A stretch of DNA of 64,000 nt from Adiantum capillus-veneris (GCA_014529385.2 CM043952.1:152379557-152443556), one strand, 5' to 3'; positions 31,495 through 44,272 are shown, counted from the stretch's first letter. Numbers and translations are program-made. The notes: a model not told the origin generated them from the letters alone.

Positions 31495-32438
31495 TCGGAT
31501 CCCTACTGTGGCCGGTCTGCTAGCTTAACCAATATTCTATATTTTTCTCCCTTGGCACTTCCCCATATTAAATGATCAGTTTAACATGAGAAAATCATTA
31601 GGAGAATCAGATATTGATTATTATGACATTACCTCTCTCTTGAAATCATAGTCGTCCTCAACTATGGGGTAGAGAAGATAAAGCATATTCATTAATCCTT
31701 TTCTTAGCGGGTAGAGGATCCCTATGTTACCCTACGACATCATTCCATATTGGATGACTAGTCCATTTGGCTCTTGAGAGCCTGAGGTTGCCGCAAGCAT
31801 GTCTGCACATTAGTCCTATCATCTTCCATAGTAGAGTGACAAGCTCTACTTGGTGTTCGGGAGACTTCGTCTCTGCAAAATTGATATAAGCATGCATACT
31901 ACTTCATTTTTGTGCACAATAAAGAAAAAGAGAGTCTTATAAGACAAAAACTTTGTTCATTTTTAACATTTGTACATTTGCTTACTCTAAGGAAGCATTG
32001 TAAGCATTGACAAGGTTTAGGTTATCCTTTAATTGTATGCCTTGCATCCATCTAGCATCTTCAAAAGGATAATTCCTAAACTTAATAAGATATTGTCAGA
32101 TAGTCTTACCGCCTCTTAGTACATTGCCTTCATGTCGGAGAATGGACTCGGGCTGCATCACCTCTTCTTGGTCCTTGATCTCCGGTGGGTCTTCAATAGT
32201 TGGTTCTCGAGGTGGCTCTCCTTTGTAAGGCTTTAGTAGGCTCACATGGAAAGCATTGTGTATGAGCCAATGGTTGGGCAGCTTGAGTTGATATGCCATC
32301 TCATTGATTGGCCTAAGAATCTGGAAGGGACCATAGTACCTTTTTGCTAACTTAGCATAGTACTTTTGGTGTCCCTTAGGATTCTTGCCAGTCATGTGAC
32401 TTAATCGAGCCTTGGGAAATTCGAGTAAGACCCGATCA
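31495..32438 (-). mobile_element. Gypsy-2 3' fragment carried with TE-1
   Basis: It reads, on the minus strand, the integrase C-terminus of Gypsy-2 (32,395-32,096, '[19 protein letters not shown]'), its 3' untranslated region, and the first 130 or so bases of its 3' LTR, ending at TE-1. It is the counterpart of 58,475-59,418 in the complete Gypsy-2. It is cut at 32,438 within the integrase. Confidence 0.92.
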
Positions 32439-32503
32439 AAACGTGCATGCCAAAGTTTTGCATCTGAAATAGCCCTTGCATCTGCAACAGCACTTGCAAA
32501 ATT

Positions 32504-34019
32504 TTATCCACACTTGTCATACAAAGAGAGCTTATACATCCCACGGCACAGAAGCCCAGATGCAACAATTTCATCACCAAAACTGAGATCATGAACTGTA
32601 CATGTGTCATCCACAAATTTGACTACAAGTCCAAGTCTAGCAAGTGCGGATACAGACAAGAGATTGTTCTTGATCCCAAGTACATAAAGTGCATCAACAA
32701 GTGTGAAGGAACTGCCATAAGTAGCATTGAGCACAATCTTTCCAACTCCCTGAACTGGATAAGAGGCGTTGTTGGCACAAGTGACTGAATTTCCATGAGG
32801 GACAGACTCGAGAGAGGTAAACAATTCACGATGTGAGGTAATGTGCTTTGTAGCACCACTGTTGAAATACCACACATGTGAATCTGCAACAACTGACAAG
32901 CATGCATCATGGATAGCAGGATTGTAACTGCACTCTGCGCTAAAAGCCCATTCTGTATCAACATCAGCAACATAGTCTCCTTTCACAGAAGACTCAACAA
33001 TGGCTGCATTTGTAGTGGAACCAGCATTTGCAGTGGAACCACCCTCTTTCTTCTTAGACTCTTTGGCCTTCAACTTAGGACACAACTTGATCAAGTGATC
33101 ATTGGCTTTACAATAATGGCAACGCTTCTTCTTTTTGCCCTTATCACCAGAATTTTCAGACGAATTGCTGCCAGCAAAAGCATTAGGAACAGAATTTTTG
33201 CCAATGGCAGCAGAACCATAAGAAGTGGCTGCATTGCTGTTACCACCCTTTCTTTGAGAAGCAATAAAAGCCTGTTCAACTGCACGCTGTCTAGTCCTGT
33301 TTTTTCTGGAAAGTGACTCTTGAAACAGCAATGTGCATAATGCATCAAACTTGACAACTTCTGGATTTCCTTGGGTCATAAGTCTCCAAGTACTAGCAAA
33401 AGTCTGGTAAGGCATCAAGTACAGTCTGCACAAGGGAACTGTCTGAAATAACTTCACCTGCAAAAATAAATTGCTCATTGATATCCTTGATACTAGCAAG
33501 GAAAGTGTCCATATCATCTTCCTCATGCATAATCTTCGACTCCAACTCTTTACGCAACAAATCAATTTTAGCCTCATTGCGGCTTGCATAAAGACCTGCT
33601 AGAATATCCCAAGCCTGTTTTGCAGATTTTCCTGAACGGATGTGAGGAACAATGGTGCGCTTCACAGACAACGGAATCAATGCATGAGCGTGCGCATCCT
33701 TAACATCCCAACGAGCTTGTTATGCGGTAGGCAAAACAACTCTAACAGCTGCAATCCTTGCAGCAAGACCTGCAACATCCTCAACATCGCCTACATCCTC
33801 AGAACCAGGACGTACATCAATGCCCTGCACAATGTTCCAAACACCGTTTGACACAAGAACATGTTGCATCATATAAGCCCACATAGGGTAGTTGTCCCCA
33901 TCCAACCTGTCCTCAGCAGCAAACATCTTGAACACATCTGTGTTGTTGTTGTCAGCCATGGTAAATGCTGCACCTGATGTGAAAACTGCCCGAAAATAGG
34001 AGAAACGGAGCGGGAACAA
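32504..34019 (-). pseudogene. Copia-BC gag and protease
   Basis: Gag starts 'MADNNNTDVFKMF' (ATG near 33,960). It has a TAA near 33,721 where copia A has CAA, continues through 'LDGDNYPMWAYMMQHVLV' and 'DILAGLYASRNEAKI', and shifts frame near 33,400. The CCHC knuckle 'CHYCKANDHLIKLCP' is intact here (about 33,110). The protease motif reads 'WYFNSGATKHIT', so the catalytic Asp is Asn (GAC to AAC). Gag and protease are thus both inactive as written. Confidence 0.88.
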
Positions 34020-34266
34020 TCTGTGCTTTATAGCACAAACCGTAGAAGACTATAAGGCACCTGTTATGCAAAAAACGGCACTGACAGAAATTCTACACAA
34101 AATGACGAAATAGCCTATGCAGTACTGCCTGTGGTGAAAACGGAGGCCAAAATGAGCCCGAAATGAACGCTTGGCAAAGCTCACTGAAATCAAAGAAAGT
34201 GAGCAGGCGTGTGCTGGAGCAGTTGGCGATTAAGCTCGAGAGGACGTGACCTGCTCTGATACCAAT

Positions 34267-34492
34267 TGTTGGAATTAGGGTTGCAGAAAAACACACACAG
34301 CTTGGAGAAGACGAAGGAAGCTCAAGGCACACAATAGAGAGTGTATTACTTAGTGTGCAATGGAAAGATGGATAGCCCTAGAGTGATGGGCGTAATACAA
34401 TGCACGGGGGAAAAAATATCCTAAAGAGGGAAAAAACGCCCCGGTGGTCCTAGTGTGTTCACACACATCACTACCACATGTATATGGTAACA
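34267..34492 (-). repeat. Copia-BC 5' LTR
   Basis: 226 bp, with one base missing relative to the 17,235 LTR and about ten substitutions. It adjoins the PBS (TTGGTATCAGAGCAGGTC on the minus strand) at about 34,266-34,249. Confidence 0.9.
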
Positions 34493-35497
34493 GTGATCTA
34501 GAGTATGATTTGGATTTGGGATGTAAGGTTTTAGAAGACTGATATGGAATACTTTATGGACCTGGAGGTGCTCAGGCAATTTTAGTTTATAAGCTTGATC
34601 ACTGATTACTTTAATCACTTCATACGGTCCACAATATCTGGGGCTTAGTTTTTTGTATTTTCCCAAGGATAGAGTGGTTCTTTTTGGCCGAACCCTTAGG
34701 AATACTTTATCTCCTTGTTTGAAAACCCGATCAGACCGTTTTTTATCAGCATACTGTTTCTGGCGGTCCTTGGCTGCCTGAATGTCTTGCCTTATGGCTT
34801 TGGTTTGGGCATCCATCTCCTCCAACATTTGTTTTGAAGCTTCTACTCTTGTAGTAGGGTCAGAAAAGTTTAGGGGTGATATACATTCATGCCCATAAAG
34901 AGCATTAAATGGTGACATCCCAATGCTTTGTTGAAAGGAAGAGTTATAAGCGAATTCTACCAGAGGAAGAAATTGGATCCATTTCCGGAGTTCCCTACCA
35001 CAATAGGCTCTAAGGATGTCTTCAATAACTTGATTCACTCTTTCTGTCTGGCCGTCTATCTGAGGGTGATAGGACATACTGAAACATAGCTGAGTTCCTA
35101 AGGATTCAAATAAAGCTTTCCAGAATTTTGAAGTGAATTTTGTATCTCTGTCACTGACTATTCTCTTAGGAAGCCCGTGTAGTCTGAAGATCTCTTTGAT
35201 AAAGAGACTGCTTATGTCTGATGCAGTGTAAGTTGTTTTTACAGGCATCAAGTGGGAGACTTTAGTCAGCATATCCACTACCACCATAATGGAATTGTAA
35301 CCCCCTTGAACAGTGGGAAGGCTGTTACAAAGTCCATGCTAATGAGTTCCCACTTCATTTGAGGAATGTCCAGAGGTTGAAGTTTTCCTGGCATCATTAC
35401 TCTTTCAACCTTAATCCTTTGACATGAAAGACATTGTCTGATGTAGCGAAGTATATCTCCTTTCATTCCTAGCCAGAAATAGCTTTTCCTTATGGCA
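34493..35497 (-). pseudogene. Gypsy-1 integrase core
   Basis: It begins after the TTAA element with 'AIRKSYFWLGMKGDILRYI' and the zinc-binding 'CLSCQR'. A frameshift near 35,290 separates this from 'MVVVDMLTKVSHLMPVKTTY' (first Asp), 'IVSDRDTKFTSKFWKALFES' (second Asp) and 'YHPQIDGQTERVN' (Glu). It continues to 'HISLLKPYIPNPN', where Copia-BC interrupts it. The rest, including the chromodomain, is at 17,041-17,234. Confidence 0.88.
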
Positions 35498-35501
35498 TTA
35501 A

Positions 35502-36823
35502 CACTAGGTTGGTAACCTAATAGGACATAAAAGTGTCCTTTCAGGGTTTTGAAAAAAACCTCCAAAACCATAGTAGATCCACTCATTTTGTAAAATCCTT
35601 TCATGAGGTTATAGTTCAAGGCCTACTACACATGGAAAAAATAAGAAACTTGTAAAATTTATCATCTTTTGGTCACACCAAGCCTCCAAAGTTGATGGAC
35701 CAGTACATTTTCATCAAAACAGTCATTTCTTACGTTTTGTTGCATAAAAATAAGATTAGGGATTTTTGTAGGACTTGAGATAAATTCCCTAGTTAACTTC
35801 AATGGGTTGGTGATCAGAACATATGATTGCTTCTCACTCACTATTTTTTGTTTTGCCAAAAGAAATAGGTACAAAAAAGTTGAATTTTTACCATTCTGCA
35901 AACCTATCATCAAAGTTTCTATAGCCACGCTCAATACAAATAATATATGCATGTTTTCTTAGTTCCCTATTGTCCTTTAGGTTCATAAGGAGCCATGGAG
36001 CATGTCAAAAGAATAATACATCTCTTACCAAGGGGAATCTTGGGGACAAAGATGAAGTGCTAAATATAGCAAACATGAAAAAACTGGGTTCAACATTATG
36101 AGTTGTAGAATCCCATAGAAACTATTCAATATCTAGCCAAATTTGATCCTTATGACTAGATATGGTTACTACCTACAAAATGCATGTAGTTGTCACAAGA
36201 AACTAAGAATATTGAAAAAGCTATACTTGATATACTAGAATGTTTCGTTTTCTTCTATAATTGAAAAAATCAACCATCGTTGTCTACTATGCAAAATAGG
36301 GTATTAGGTGTCCCAAAACTCAAGGAATATTAGCTTTATGTTACAATATGCGACATAGAGAATCAAAACTACATTTGGATATCATGAAAGCCACCAAAAA
36401 AAATCATAGAAGAGCTAAAATTCGCTAAAAAACAAGATTTGACAATTTTTGTAATTTGGTCATAGCTTACAACTTTAACATCTATTTCTCCCTAGAAGCA
36501 TCAGGACATGTTGAGGACTACTAAAGATAGTTCTCTAGCATTATAGACCTCACAAACATGAATTCGAGAGTGGTATAGTTGCAAAAAGTTGAAAAAAGCC
36601 AAAAACAGGACCCGTTTTTTCACACAGTTTAGGTTGTGAAATGTTGTGCAAGGACAAGGTTAAAGATGGAATTGATATTCCAAAAAAATGTCAAGTTTTT
36701 TTTAGCTCATGAGACAACTTTGTAGACAGATAGCACCTCCAAATCCATTTTGAAACTCTTGACATAATTCAAGGAAAATGATCACTTCACAGGACATAAA
36801 AGTGTCCCATTACCAACCTAGTG
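35502..36823. mobile_element. 1.32-kb TTAA-flanked TIR element
   Basis: It is flanked by TTAA at 35,498-35,501 and 36,824-36,827. The termini are 14-bp perfect inverted repeats CACTAGGTTGGTAA / TTACCAACCTAGTG. Just inside each end lies GGACATAAAAGTGTCC, a near-palindrome. Removing the element and one TTAA restores the Gypsy-1 frame ('GYAKTLN|AIRKSYFW'). A TTAA target site is typical of piggyBac-like elements, although the ends begin CACTA. No transposase is encoded; the longest frame (35,952-35,662) is not recognisable. It is non-autonomous. Confidence 0.85.
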
Positions 36824-36827
36824 TTAA

Positions 36828-38422
36828 GGGTCTTTGCATAGCCAAGATGGCCGGAAACTGGAGCATTATGTCCTTCATAAAGGATTAACTCCTTTAATGT
36901 TGGTTTTTTAGGAATGTAAAGCCGATACTTATAATAGAGAAGCCCATCCTCAAGTGAATAATCCTTGATTCTGTCTTTCTCTTTCTCTTTTAGGTCCTGT
37001 TGATTGATAACCTGTAGAAGTTTTTGATAATCCTTATCTTCCAGGGAAGCTTCCTTAACCTTGTTGAGAATTGGATTGTCAACAGTGGAAATAGCCCCAA
37101 GAAAAACCTTACGGCTAAGAGCGTCAGCAACCACATTCTCTTTCCCTGGTTTATAGTTTATTTCAAAGTCATATTCCTGTAAGAGTTCTATCCATCTTCT
37201 CTGCCTCATGTTGGAGAAAATCCATTTTAAACTCTGATGATCGATGATCAACTGAAACTTTCCTCCTAGAAGATAGTGCCTCCAGAGTTTTAGAGCATGG
37301 ATGACAGCTAGAAGTTCCAGATCATGAGTTGGATAATTCAGCTCATGGATTCTTAATCTTCGCGAAGTAAAGGCGACTGGTCTACCTTCTTGGTTTAAGA
37401 CTCCTCCTATAGCAAGACCGCTGGCATCTGTTACTACTTCAAACTCTTGAGTGAAGTCAGGAAGTTTGAGTACAGGAGCTGATGTGAGATTTTGTTTTAA
37501 TTTGAAGAAACAATCCTCTTGTTCTTTTCCCCATGTAAGTTTGGCTGTCTTTTTAAGTAGCTGTGTCAAGGGTGCGGCGATAACTGCATAATCTTTGACG
37601 AAGATTCTATACCATCCTGTAATGCCCAGAAATCCTCGAATCTCACTGACCGTTTTGGGTTGTGGCCAGTCTATTATATCTTTAATCTTTATGAGGTCTA
37701 CTGAAATTCCTTCAGGGTTTATTATAAAACCAAGATAACTAACTTCTGGCGTGGAAAACACACATTTAATCATCTTGGCATATAACTGATGTTGGCGTAG
37801 AAGATGAAGTACTTTATGTACATGGTCTTCATGCTCTTTTTCATCCTTAGAATATACCAGGATATCATCGAAAAATACCAACACAAAATCATCCAGATAT
37901 TCTCTGAATACATCTTGCATGAGACGGTTAAAAATAGCTGGAGCATTCTTAAGACCAAAAGGCATCACTATGAACTCATAATGCCCATACCGGGTGTTGA
38001 AAGCAGTTCTGTAGATATCTGCCTCCTTAATCCGGATTTGATGGTAACCTGATCTGAGATCAATTTTTGTGAATGAATACCTTGGCTCCATGTAACCTAT
38101 CAAGCAATTCATCGATGCGAGGAATGGGGTACTTATTCTTTACTGATACCTGGTTAAGCCCCCTATAATCAATGCAAAGACGTAAGGATCCGTCCTTCTT
38201 CTTTTGGAATAGAATAGGCGCTCCCCAAGGTGAAATGCTTGGTCTTAGGAATCCCTGTTCAATAAGCTGACGCAGTTGTTCTTTTAATTCAATAGCTTCA
38301 GGGAGGGACATTTTGTAGGGTCTTTTTGAAATTGGTTCACTACCTGGGAAGGTTTCGATTTCTTGGTCTATATCCCTGGGAGGAGGTAAATTCGAAAGAT
38401 CTTCTGGAAATATATTCGGAAA
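36828..38422 (-). pseudogene. Gypsy-1 reverse transcriptase / RNase H
   Basis: The frame starts in the 38,311 segment with '[20 protein letters not shown]', shifts near 38,080, and continues from 38,112 with '[13 protein letters not shown]', '[20 protein letters not shown]' and the catalytic '[11 protein letters not shown]'. It then has RNase H ('[20 protein letters not shown]', '[15 protein letters not shown]') and the start of the integrase zinc region ('[16 protein letters not shown]'). A TAA near 38,421 separates it from gag-protease. Confidence 0.88.
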
Positions 38423-39880
38423 TTATTTAAGCCATTCTGGAGTTGGGTTGTCCCTTGAATCATCTGCCTTATTAAGTTTTACTACAAAGATCTGTTGCCC
38501 TTTACGTAACCCCATCAGAAGTCGACTAGCCTTGACTAAATGAGCCTTAGGTTTCCCATTTAATCCTTGTACTAATGTTTCTTCACCTAAGTGATTTTTG
38601 AAGGTTAAGTTCCCTTGAGCACAGTGAATTTGGGCTTGATTTTTGATTAACCAATCCATTCCTAGGATACCATCATAGATTCCTACTGGAAGAGTTCGAA
38701 AGTAGAATGAAGTCAGGGTTCCCCCTAGTTCAAACTCAACTTTCCCAGTTGTGAATTGAGATAGAACCTCTTTCCCATTTGTTAGTTCTACTACTAATTT
38801 CTTGGTAGGATATTGGTTCAATTTAAGTTTCCTTAAACATTTAGGGGAGAGAAAAGAGTGTGTGCTGCCACAATCTATAAGTAGTTCAAAATTTTCACCT
38901 TCTCTGTTTGAAGTGGTTTGGATGACAGCATATTGTTGCCGAGCTCCAGGGTTATCAATGGCGGCAAAAAGAGTAGCTCTTTCATCTTCCTCATCCAGCA
39001 AGGTAGGCTCTCCTACTGCAACATAAGCTCTGGCTCCTCTACCTCTTCCTCTGCCTCGTCCTCTATTGCCTCTACCTCTTTGATTATTTCCTTGTCCTAT
39101 CTGAGTCTGAGGAGTGGTTCCGGTAGAAATTTGAGGATTTTTCCCCTCAGGACATTGACTCCTGTAGTGTCCCATTCTATTGCATCCATAGCATTTGATG
39201 TTCGAGAAGGTCTGCTCTATAGTGGCTGCAGCTGACACTGCCCTTCGTTGACCTCCTTGATTATAATTCCCTCTTGCTCTTCCTCTAAAGTTATTGTAGT
39301 TGTAATAGCTCCTGGAAGGGGGGTTTCCTTCAGCTGCAAGTGGTTTAGCTCTTAGAAGAGCATCTTGAATAGAGGTGGGTCTCATAGCTTCCAGGCGGTT
39401 ACTCAAGGGTTTGTTTAGACCCTGACAGAAACGAGCAATCTTTTGTTCCATAGTCATCGGTGGTACGTAACGTCGTAAAGACACATATTTGGTGTAATAC
39501 TCTTCGAAAGTAAGCCCTAACTATATGAGGGCGAAGAACTCATTCATTTTGATAGCTTGGTGAGCTGGAGGAAGATATCTTTCTTTCACTGCGTGCTTCA
39601 TTCTTTCCCAAGAGGGACTAATGGAAGGATTATCTCTACGGTATTGTTTCCACCAGAGTTTGGCATCTCCGGTGAGTCGAAACATTCCTAACATTGCCTC
39701 ATTTTCTGAAGCAGTTCCTGCTGCCAAGAAATAATAATCCATGGCGTCGAGCCATGCTTTGGCATCACGTTCTAAGTTGGTTCCTTCTCCCTTGAAATTT
39801 GGGAGTTGAAATTGTTTTAACAGTAGTTTCTTTTCCTGGGTGGGAGTATAGAGACTTTTTGCATTTCCTTGAGTTTGTAA
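38423..39880 (-). pseudogene. Gypsy-1 gag and protease
   Basis: From 39,880 the frame reads 'NAKSLYTPTQEKKLLLKQFQ' into 'AWLDAMDYYFLAAGTAS' and 'AKLWWKQY', the gypsy Gag capsid signature, with a stop near 39,520. A Gly/Arg-rich stretch and the CCHC knuckle 'KCYGCNRMGHYRSQCP' follow. The protease has 'LLIDCGSTHSFLS' (D-C-G) and 'GILGMDWL'. The N-terminus of gag and the 5' LTR are absent beyond 39,880. Confidence 0.85.
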
Positions 39881-40679
39881 TTAATGAAAATGCTTTAGTG
39901 ATTACACTACTTTTGTTTTGTCATGCAAGTTCTCTAATCTATATACTTCTAAAATACTAAAAATAGAAATCTGACAATCATCATCACCATCTCAATTAAA
40001 TTACACAAGCATGTCATAAAACCATGGTATATACAAAGGTTGATACAACGCTGACTCATACTATGTACAAGATGGACTCATACTATGTACAAGATGGACT
40101 CGTACTCTGTACAAGATGGACTCAGGCTATATACAATGTGTGATTCCCTAAATCAACATCCTCTTTACCACTGGTGGGTCTGACAGGGGATAAAAAAAGA
40201 TGACGTCTTTTGGTCCCCTAAACTTTGGGCCTACCCTTATGGGCATGATCCCACTTGGGTATATTACTGTGGCTACCTGATCGTAGACCCACTGATTCTA
40301 TGACACTTCTACCCCATCTACAACAATGGTCTGATCTGGATCTTCAATCCCACTGAAGAAGAAAACTTCGATGGTCCGAAGTGTTTCTTCCCACTTGAGT
40401 CTTTTTAGATTGAGTGTCAACCCTCCATAGCCTCCTCCTTCTTCTTCTCTACTCTAGGTTTCTCTCAAAATGATATCTCCCCTTTTCACATGAGCTACAT
40501 TCACTTATATGCCCAGGGTTTTAAAAGTTATGGCCGGTCGCCCAAAGTACATGAAGTGAATAAATAGATACAACTTGGAACTCAATGTGAGCCCATGAAT
40601 ATATACATAGCAAATGGAAAAATAATGTCCATGAGAAGGTGAAAATGGCTATTGACGCTGGATGCATTCAACAGTCTTA

Positions 40680-40680
<1 letters not shown>
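39881..40680. other. no gene; contains a 22-bp minisatellite
   Basis: Sequence beyond the truncated gag does not resemble an LTR/PBS junction. Four 22-bp units beginning GACTC (40,053-40,140) are present. The remainder shows no recognisable gene. Confidence 0.45.
40053..40140. repeat. 22-bp minisatellite, four units
   Basis: Units start GACTCATACTATGTACAAGA at 40,053 and 40,075, with diverged third and fourth units at 40,097 and 40,119. Confidence 0.85.
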
Positions 40681-41270
<590 letters not shown>

Positions 41271-42809
41271 CTTTATCTTTTTTCTTAGACTCACTCCTCA
41301 CTTATGCACATAACATGTTTTTAAAGGCTTTTTATGACCTAATAAAGCCTTACATAATTCCTTTTCATGCGTTCTTCAAAGAGGAAGTTTTGAAAATTTG
41401 AGCTATTTTTTTAACTTGGTTGGCCTAAGCACTTTTTCTCAAATGAGCTTGAAGAGTTGTCCACGTTCCTCAATCCCAACTAGTCTTGTTTGGTGGGCAT
41501 TGCTATAGATCATAATAGGACATACGCAGATTGACATCAAGTGTTTAGTATTATAATAAACAGGTACAAAGTGCATTGGTGAAGTTTTAAAAATTAAATT
41601 ACACTACCGACTTGAGAATTGCGTTTAGGTGTCATCTAATTGTGCGAGCCAGAGGACAATGTTTGACTCAATCTACATAAATTTAAGCAATGTGAATAGT
41701 TAAACAGTTTGTCTTGCAATGAAGTGTCACAGAGTGAAAATGCTCAATATACAGTGCACATAATGCAGAAGTGTCATACAAAAGTATGGTGGAGAGTTGG
41801 CACTGTGGTTTCTCCAAAAATTATAAGAAATGAAAGTTGTGCCCTGCCCCGTAGCATCTATGTGTTGCGCCAAGCAAACACATATGCATGGGGAATTGAA
41901 TGCAGATAACAGATCTTGCAGTATTGTCAAGTTGTAATCGTGCTTGTGCAATTTGTGAGTATATGTCCTTTCTGTCATACACAAAACATAAGTTAACACA
42001 AATACAAAAGATACAAGCGATAAATTAAACTTAAAGAGAAGGGGATGTAAATTTATGTTCTACGTCATAGACGATGTAAGGTTTATTGTAGTGATGAGTT
42101 CTCATTTCATAAGCTCCGACACAATCACTATAGTAGAATGGCTCAATTAGTAGGGTGCAATCATGCAAATTGCTAGTATGATTGGGTTGAGTAATCTGTT
42201 GGAGTACATGCATAAGAGCAATGATGCTGATGCAAAACATTGGTATGGTTGGGCTGAGTAAGTTGTAGTTATAAAGGTAGAGGAGCAATGAATCCAAAGC
42301 TTCCTTGATATAGTCATATTGGATATATCGTATAATCAACACATTCCAAGAGATGACATTTTAAACATAAAGCTCATCAAGATGATGCTCTTCTAATCTA
42401 GCATGCGATCTTTCCAAGGACAATTTAGATTCTTTGGGATGTAATCAGGCATGTTCCTTCATTGTTGCTCCTCTAGACTCTCTTTTGTATGCAAACTTTA
42501 GACGAAGTACTCACAAAGCTTAGCGTGGATTTACTCGTAGAAAACCCACCCACCTTTCCTGCTTCTCACCGAGTCACCTGACAATTGGGTGATAGGCTCA
42601 CGTTTGAGTGAAGAAACACAAAAATAAAACACCCATTTTTGTAATATTTAATTTTGATGGACAAGCAAAAGCTATTGCAGTAGATGAGAGATTATTTTTT
42701 ATGAGAATGTACATCTCAAGTGTGAGGTATAAAAGCCAAAGTTTTGTAATCCTAAAGGGGCACTTCTAATTAATCAATCTTTTACATCTATTGTGTGTCG
42801 TGACTTTGT

Positions 42810-42881
<72 letters not shown>

Positions 42882-44272
42882 TTATCTCTTCTTTGCGTAC
42901 GCTACGGAGCAGCCATTACGAAGATGACACCACCAATGAGTTAGCAATGATGAGGGCTACGCACCTACGTAGCTTGGAAGTTTTTGATTTTTTCGTGAGG
43001 CGAGCTCCCACAAGCTACTCAATGAGTTATCTTACAAACCATGTGTATGTTTTGATATTTCTTCATACCAATAGGATCATGACGAGAAGATCTACACAAT
43101 GGTGTCATGTATGTTGAGAATAGGTGACCTGTATTAGACTTCCCGTCTTCATACGCGTCTGTTGCACCAAGTGGTTATGGGTGGGATATAGGGTTAGAGT
43201 CCATAGGGTAGTGACCTCTTGGTAAGTAGAGGATTCCCTATGAGTTTCAAAGCCATTTGATGACATTTGATCTTGATTATGATATCATGAACATCGTAGG
43301 TTTTGTTGGAGTCACAAGCATATAGGATGTCTGGATTTGATTTCCTCTAGTAGTGACTGTCATTAGAAGGTCGAGTAGGTGTTTGACAACCATCTACTTG
43401 TTTCCACGTGCCTGTGGGTCGAGCTACGTCCTTCGCGGGCATTTGGTATGTTGGCCTAGTTCTTGCTATGCTAGCGTCTGCTTGCGGCATATCTGCCAAC
43501 ATTGGTGCCGTTTTTGGGGAGGAGAGCTCTAGGTAGATAACCTTAAACTAGTCTTACGAGGTAGAAGTCCTCGTGGTTCACGAGAATATTTTTATCTTAT
43601 TTTAGGTAAGATACGAGAGTTGGAATCATGAGATCTTAGAGAGGTGTTAGGGAGCGTATGACTCGTATGGATTTTTCATTGTAGGTATTTGTGGAACGCA
43701 TGTCTAACCTCACTATCCTATCTTATTGTAGTTTTAGCGAGAACCACGATTAACTTGTCAATCCATGGGACGAAGCTGACTCGACTAGTGCATAGAGGCT
43801 ACAAGAAGTTGTCAATCTCTCGGAAAACAACTAACAACTCACATCTAACTCAAGCTACACTCAAGTGACTGAAATCACCAAAAGCCAATCGCTCATCCGA
43901 CAAACAATTCACATCCATTACAACATCCAATGACATCCAAACGTAACGAAACTTCTAGGACAAGTTTATAAGACCTAAGAATGTATGCTTATGGTCTCAA
44001 ACCCCACTTTAGGTCAAGTGCCAAAATCGTGATTATTAACAGCAATGGATTTTTGACCTAGCCGTTTTCGACCCAGAATGCACCTAAATGCTTAGCAATG
44101 CTGCCCCAATACCCCGCCTATTCTTAGTTTTTTATCTTGAAGTGTAAATTTCTACTTATGATGAAATTAGGCCGTGGGTCGGCAACGTCAAAAGCTACAA
44201 AATAATGGGATGTGTTTACTTCAATGCTTAGAGCTGTTACCTGCGGTTGCAATGCAACAAATGCAACAGCAA
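41271..44272. other. no supportable gene
   Basis: Only short frames without recognisable domains are present. A (GA)n run lies at about 42,814-42,877. Some Lys/Tyr-rich short ORFs near 42,000-42,350 look spurious. Confidence 0.4.

Larger units (their letters stand above)
26890..32438. repeat. left arm of the large inverted repeat
   Basis: This segment is the reverse complement of 58,475-64,000, collinear through TE-1 units C and D, the TE-1 right TIR and 944 bases of Gypsy-2. Homology stops exactly at 32,438/58,475, where this side switches to copia sequence with a two-base overlap (CA). Distal parts are identical by translation. The D exon-1 region differs by several residues. The distal limit of homology is outside the right window edge. 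Confidence 0.95.
32437..34492 (-). mobile_element. Copia-BC, 5' half
   Basis: It contains the 5' LTR (34,267-34,492), the tRNA-Met PBS, gag, and protease up to the GAG-pre-integrase start. It begins at CAAAACGTGCATGCC, the point where copia A has 12,034. It complements the 3' half at 17,235-20,238. Confidence 0.9.
17006..39880 (-). mobile_element. Gypsy-1, chromovirus-type Ty3/gypsy, multiply interrupted
   Basis: The pieces read collinearly on the minus strand: gag (39,88x-39,0xx), CCHC knuckle, protease, RT/RNase H (38,311-36,828), integrase (35,497-34,493) and the C-terminal chromodomain (17,234-17,041). The integrase tail ending 'PNPNHTLDH' at 34,493 continues directly into 'DEQIVMEKQGILELQPDCIL' at 17,234, showing that Copia-BC split one gene. 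A TTAA element splits pol at 36,824/35,501. The 5' LTR and the gag N-terminus are missing beyond about 39,880. Stops and frameshifts make it defective. Confidence 0.85.

Noticed and set aside
40053-40140. CRISPR-like array
   Set aside because: The units are directly adjacent 22-bp tandem repeats without spacers, in a plant genome.
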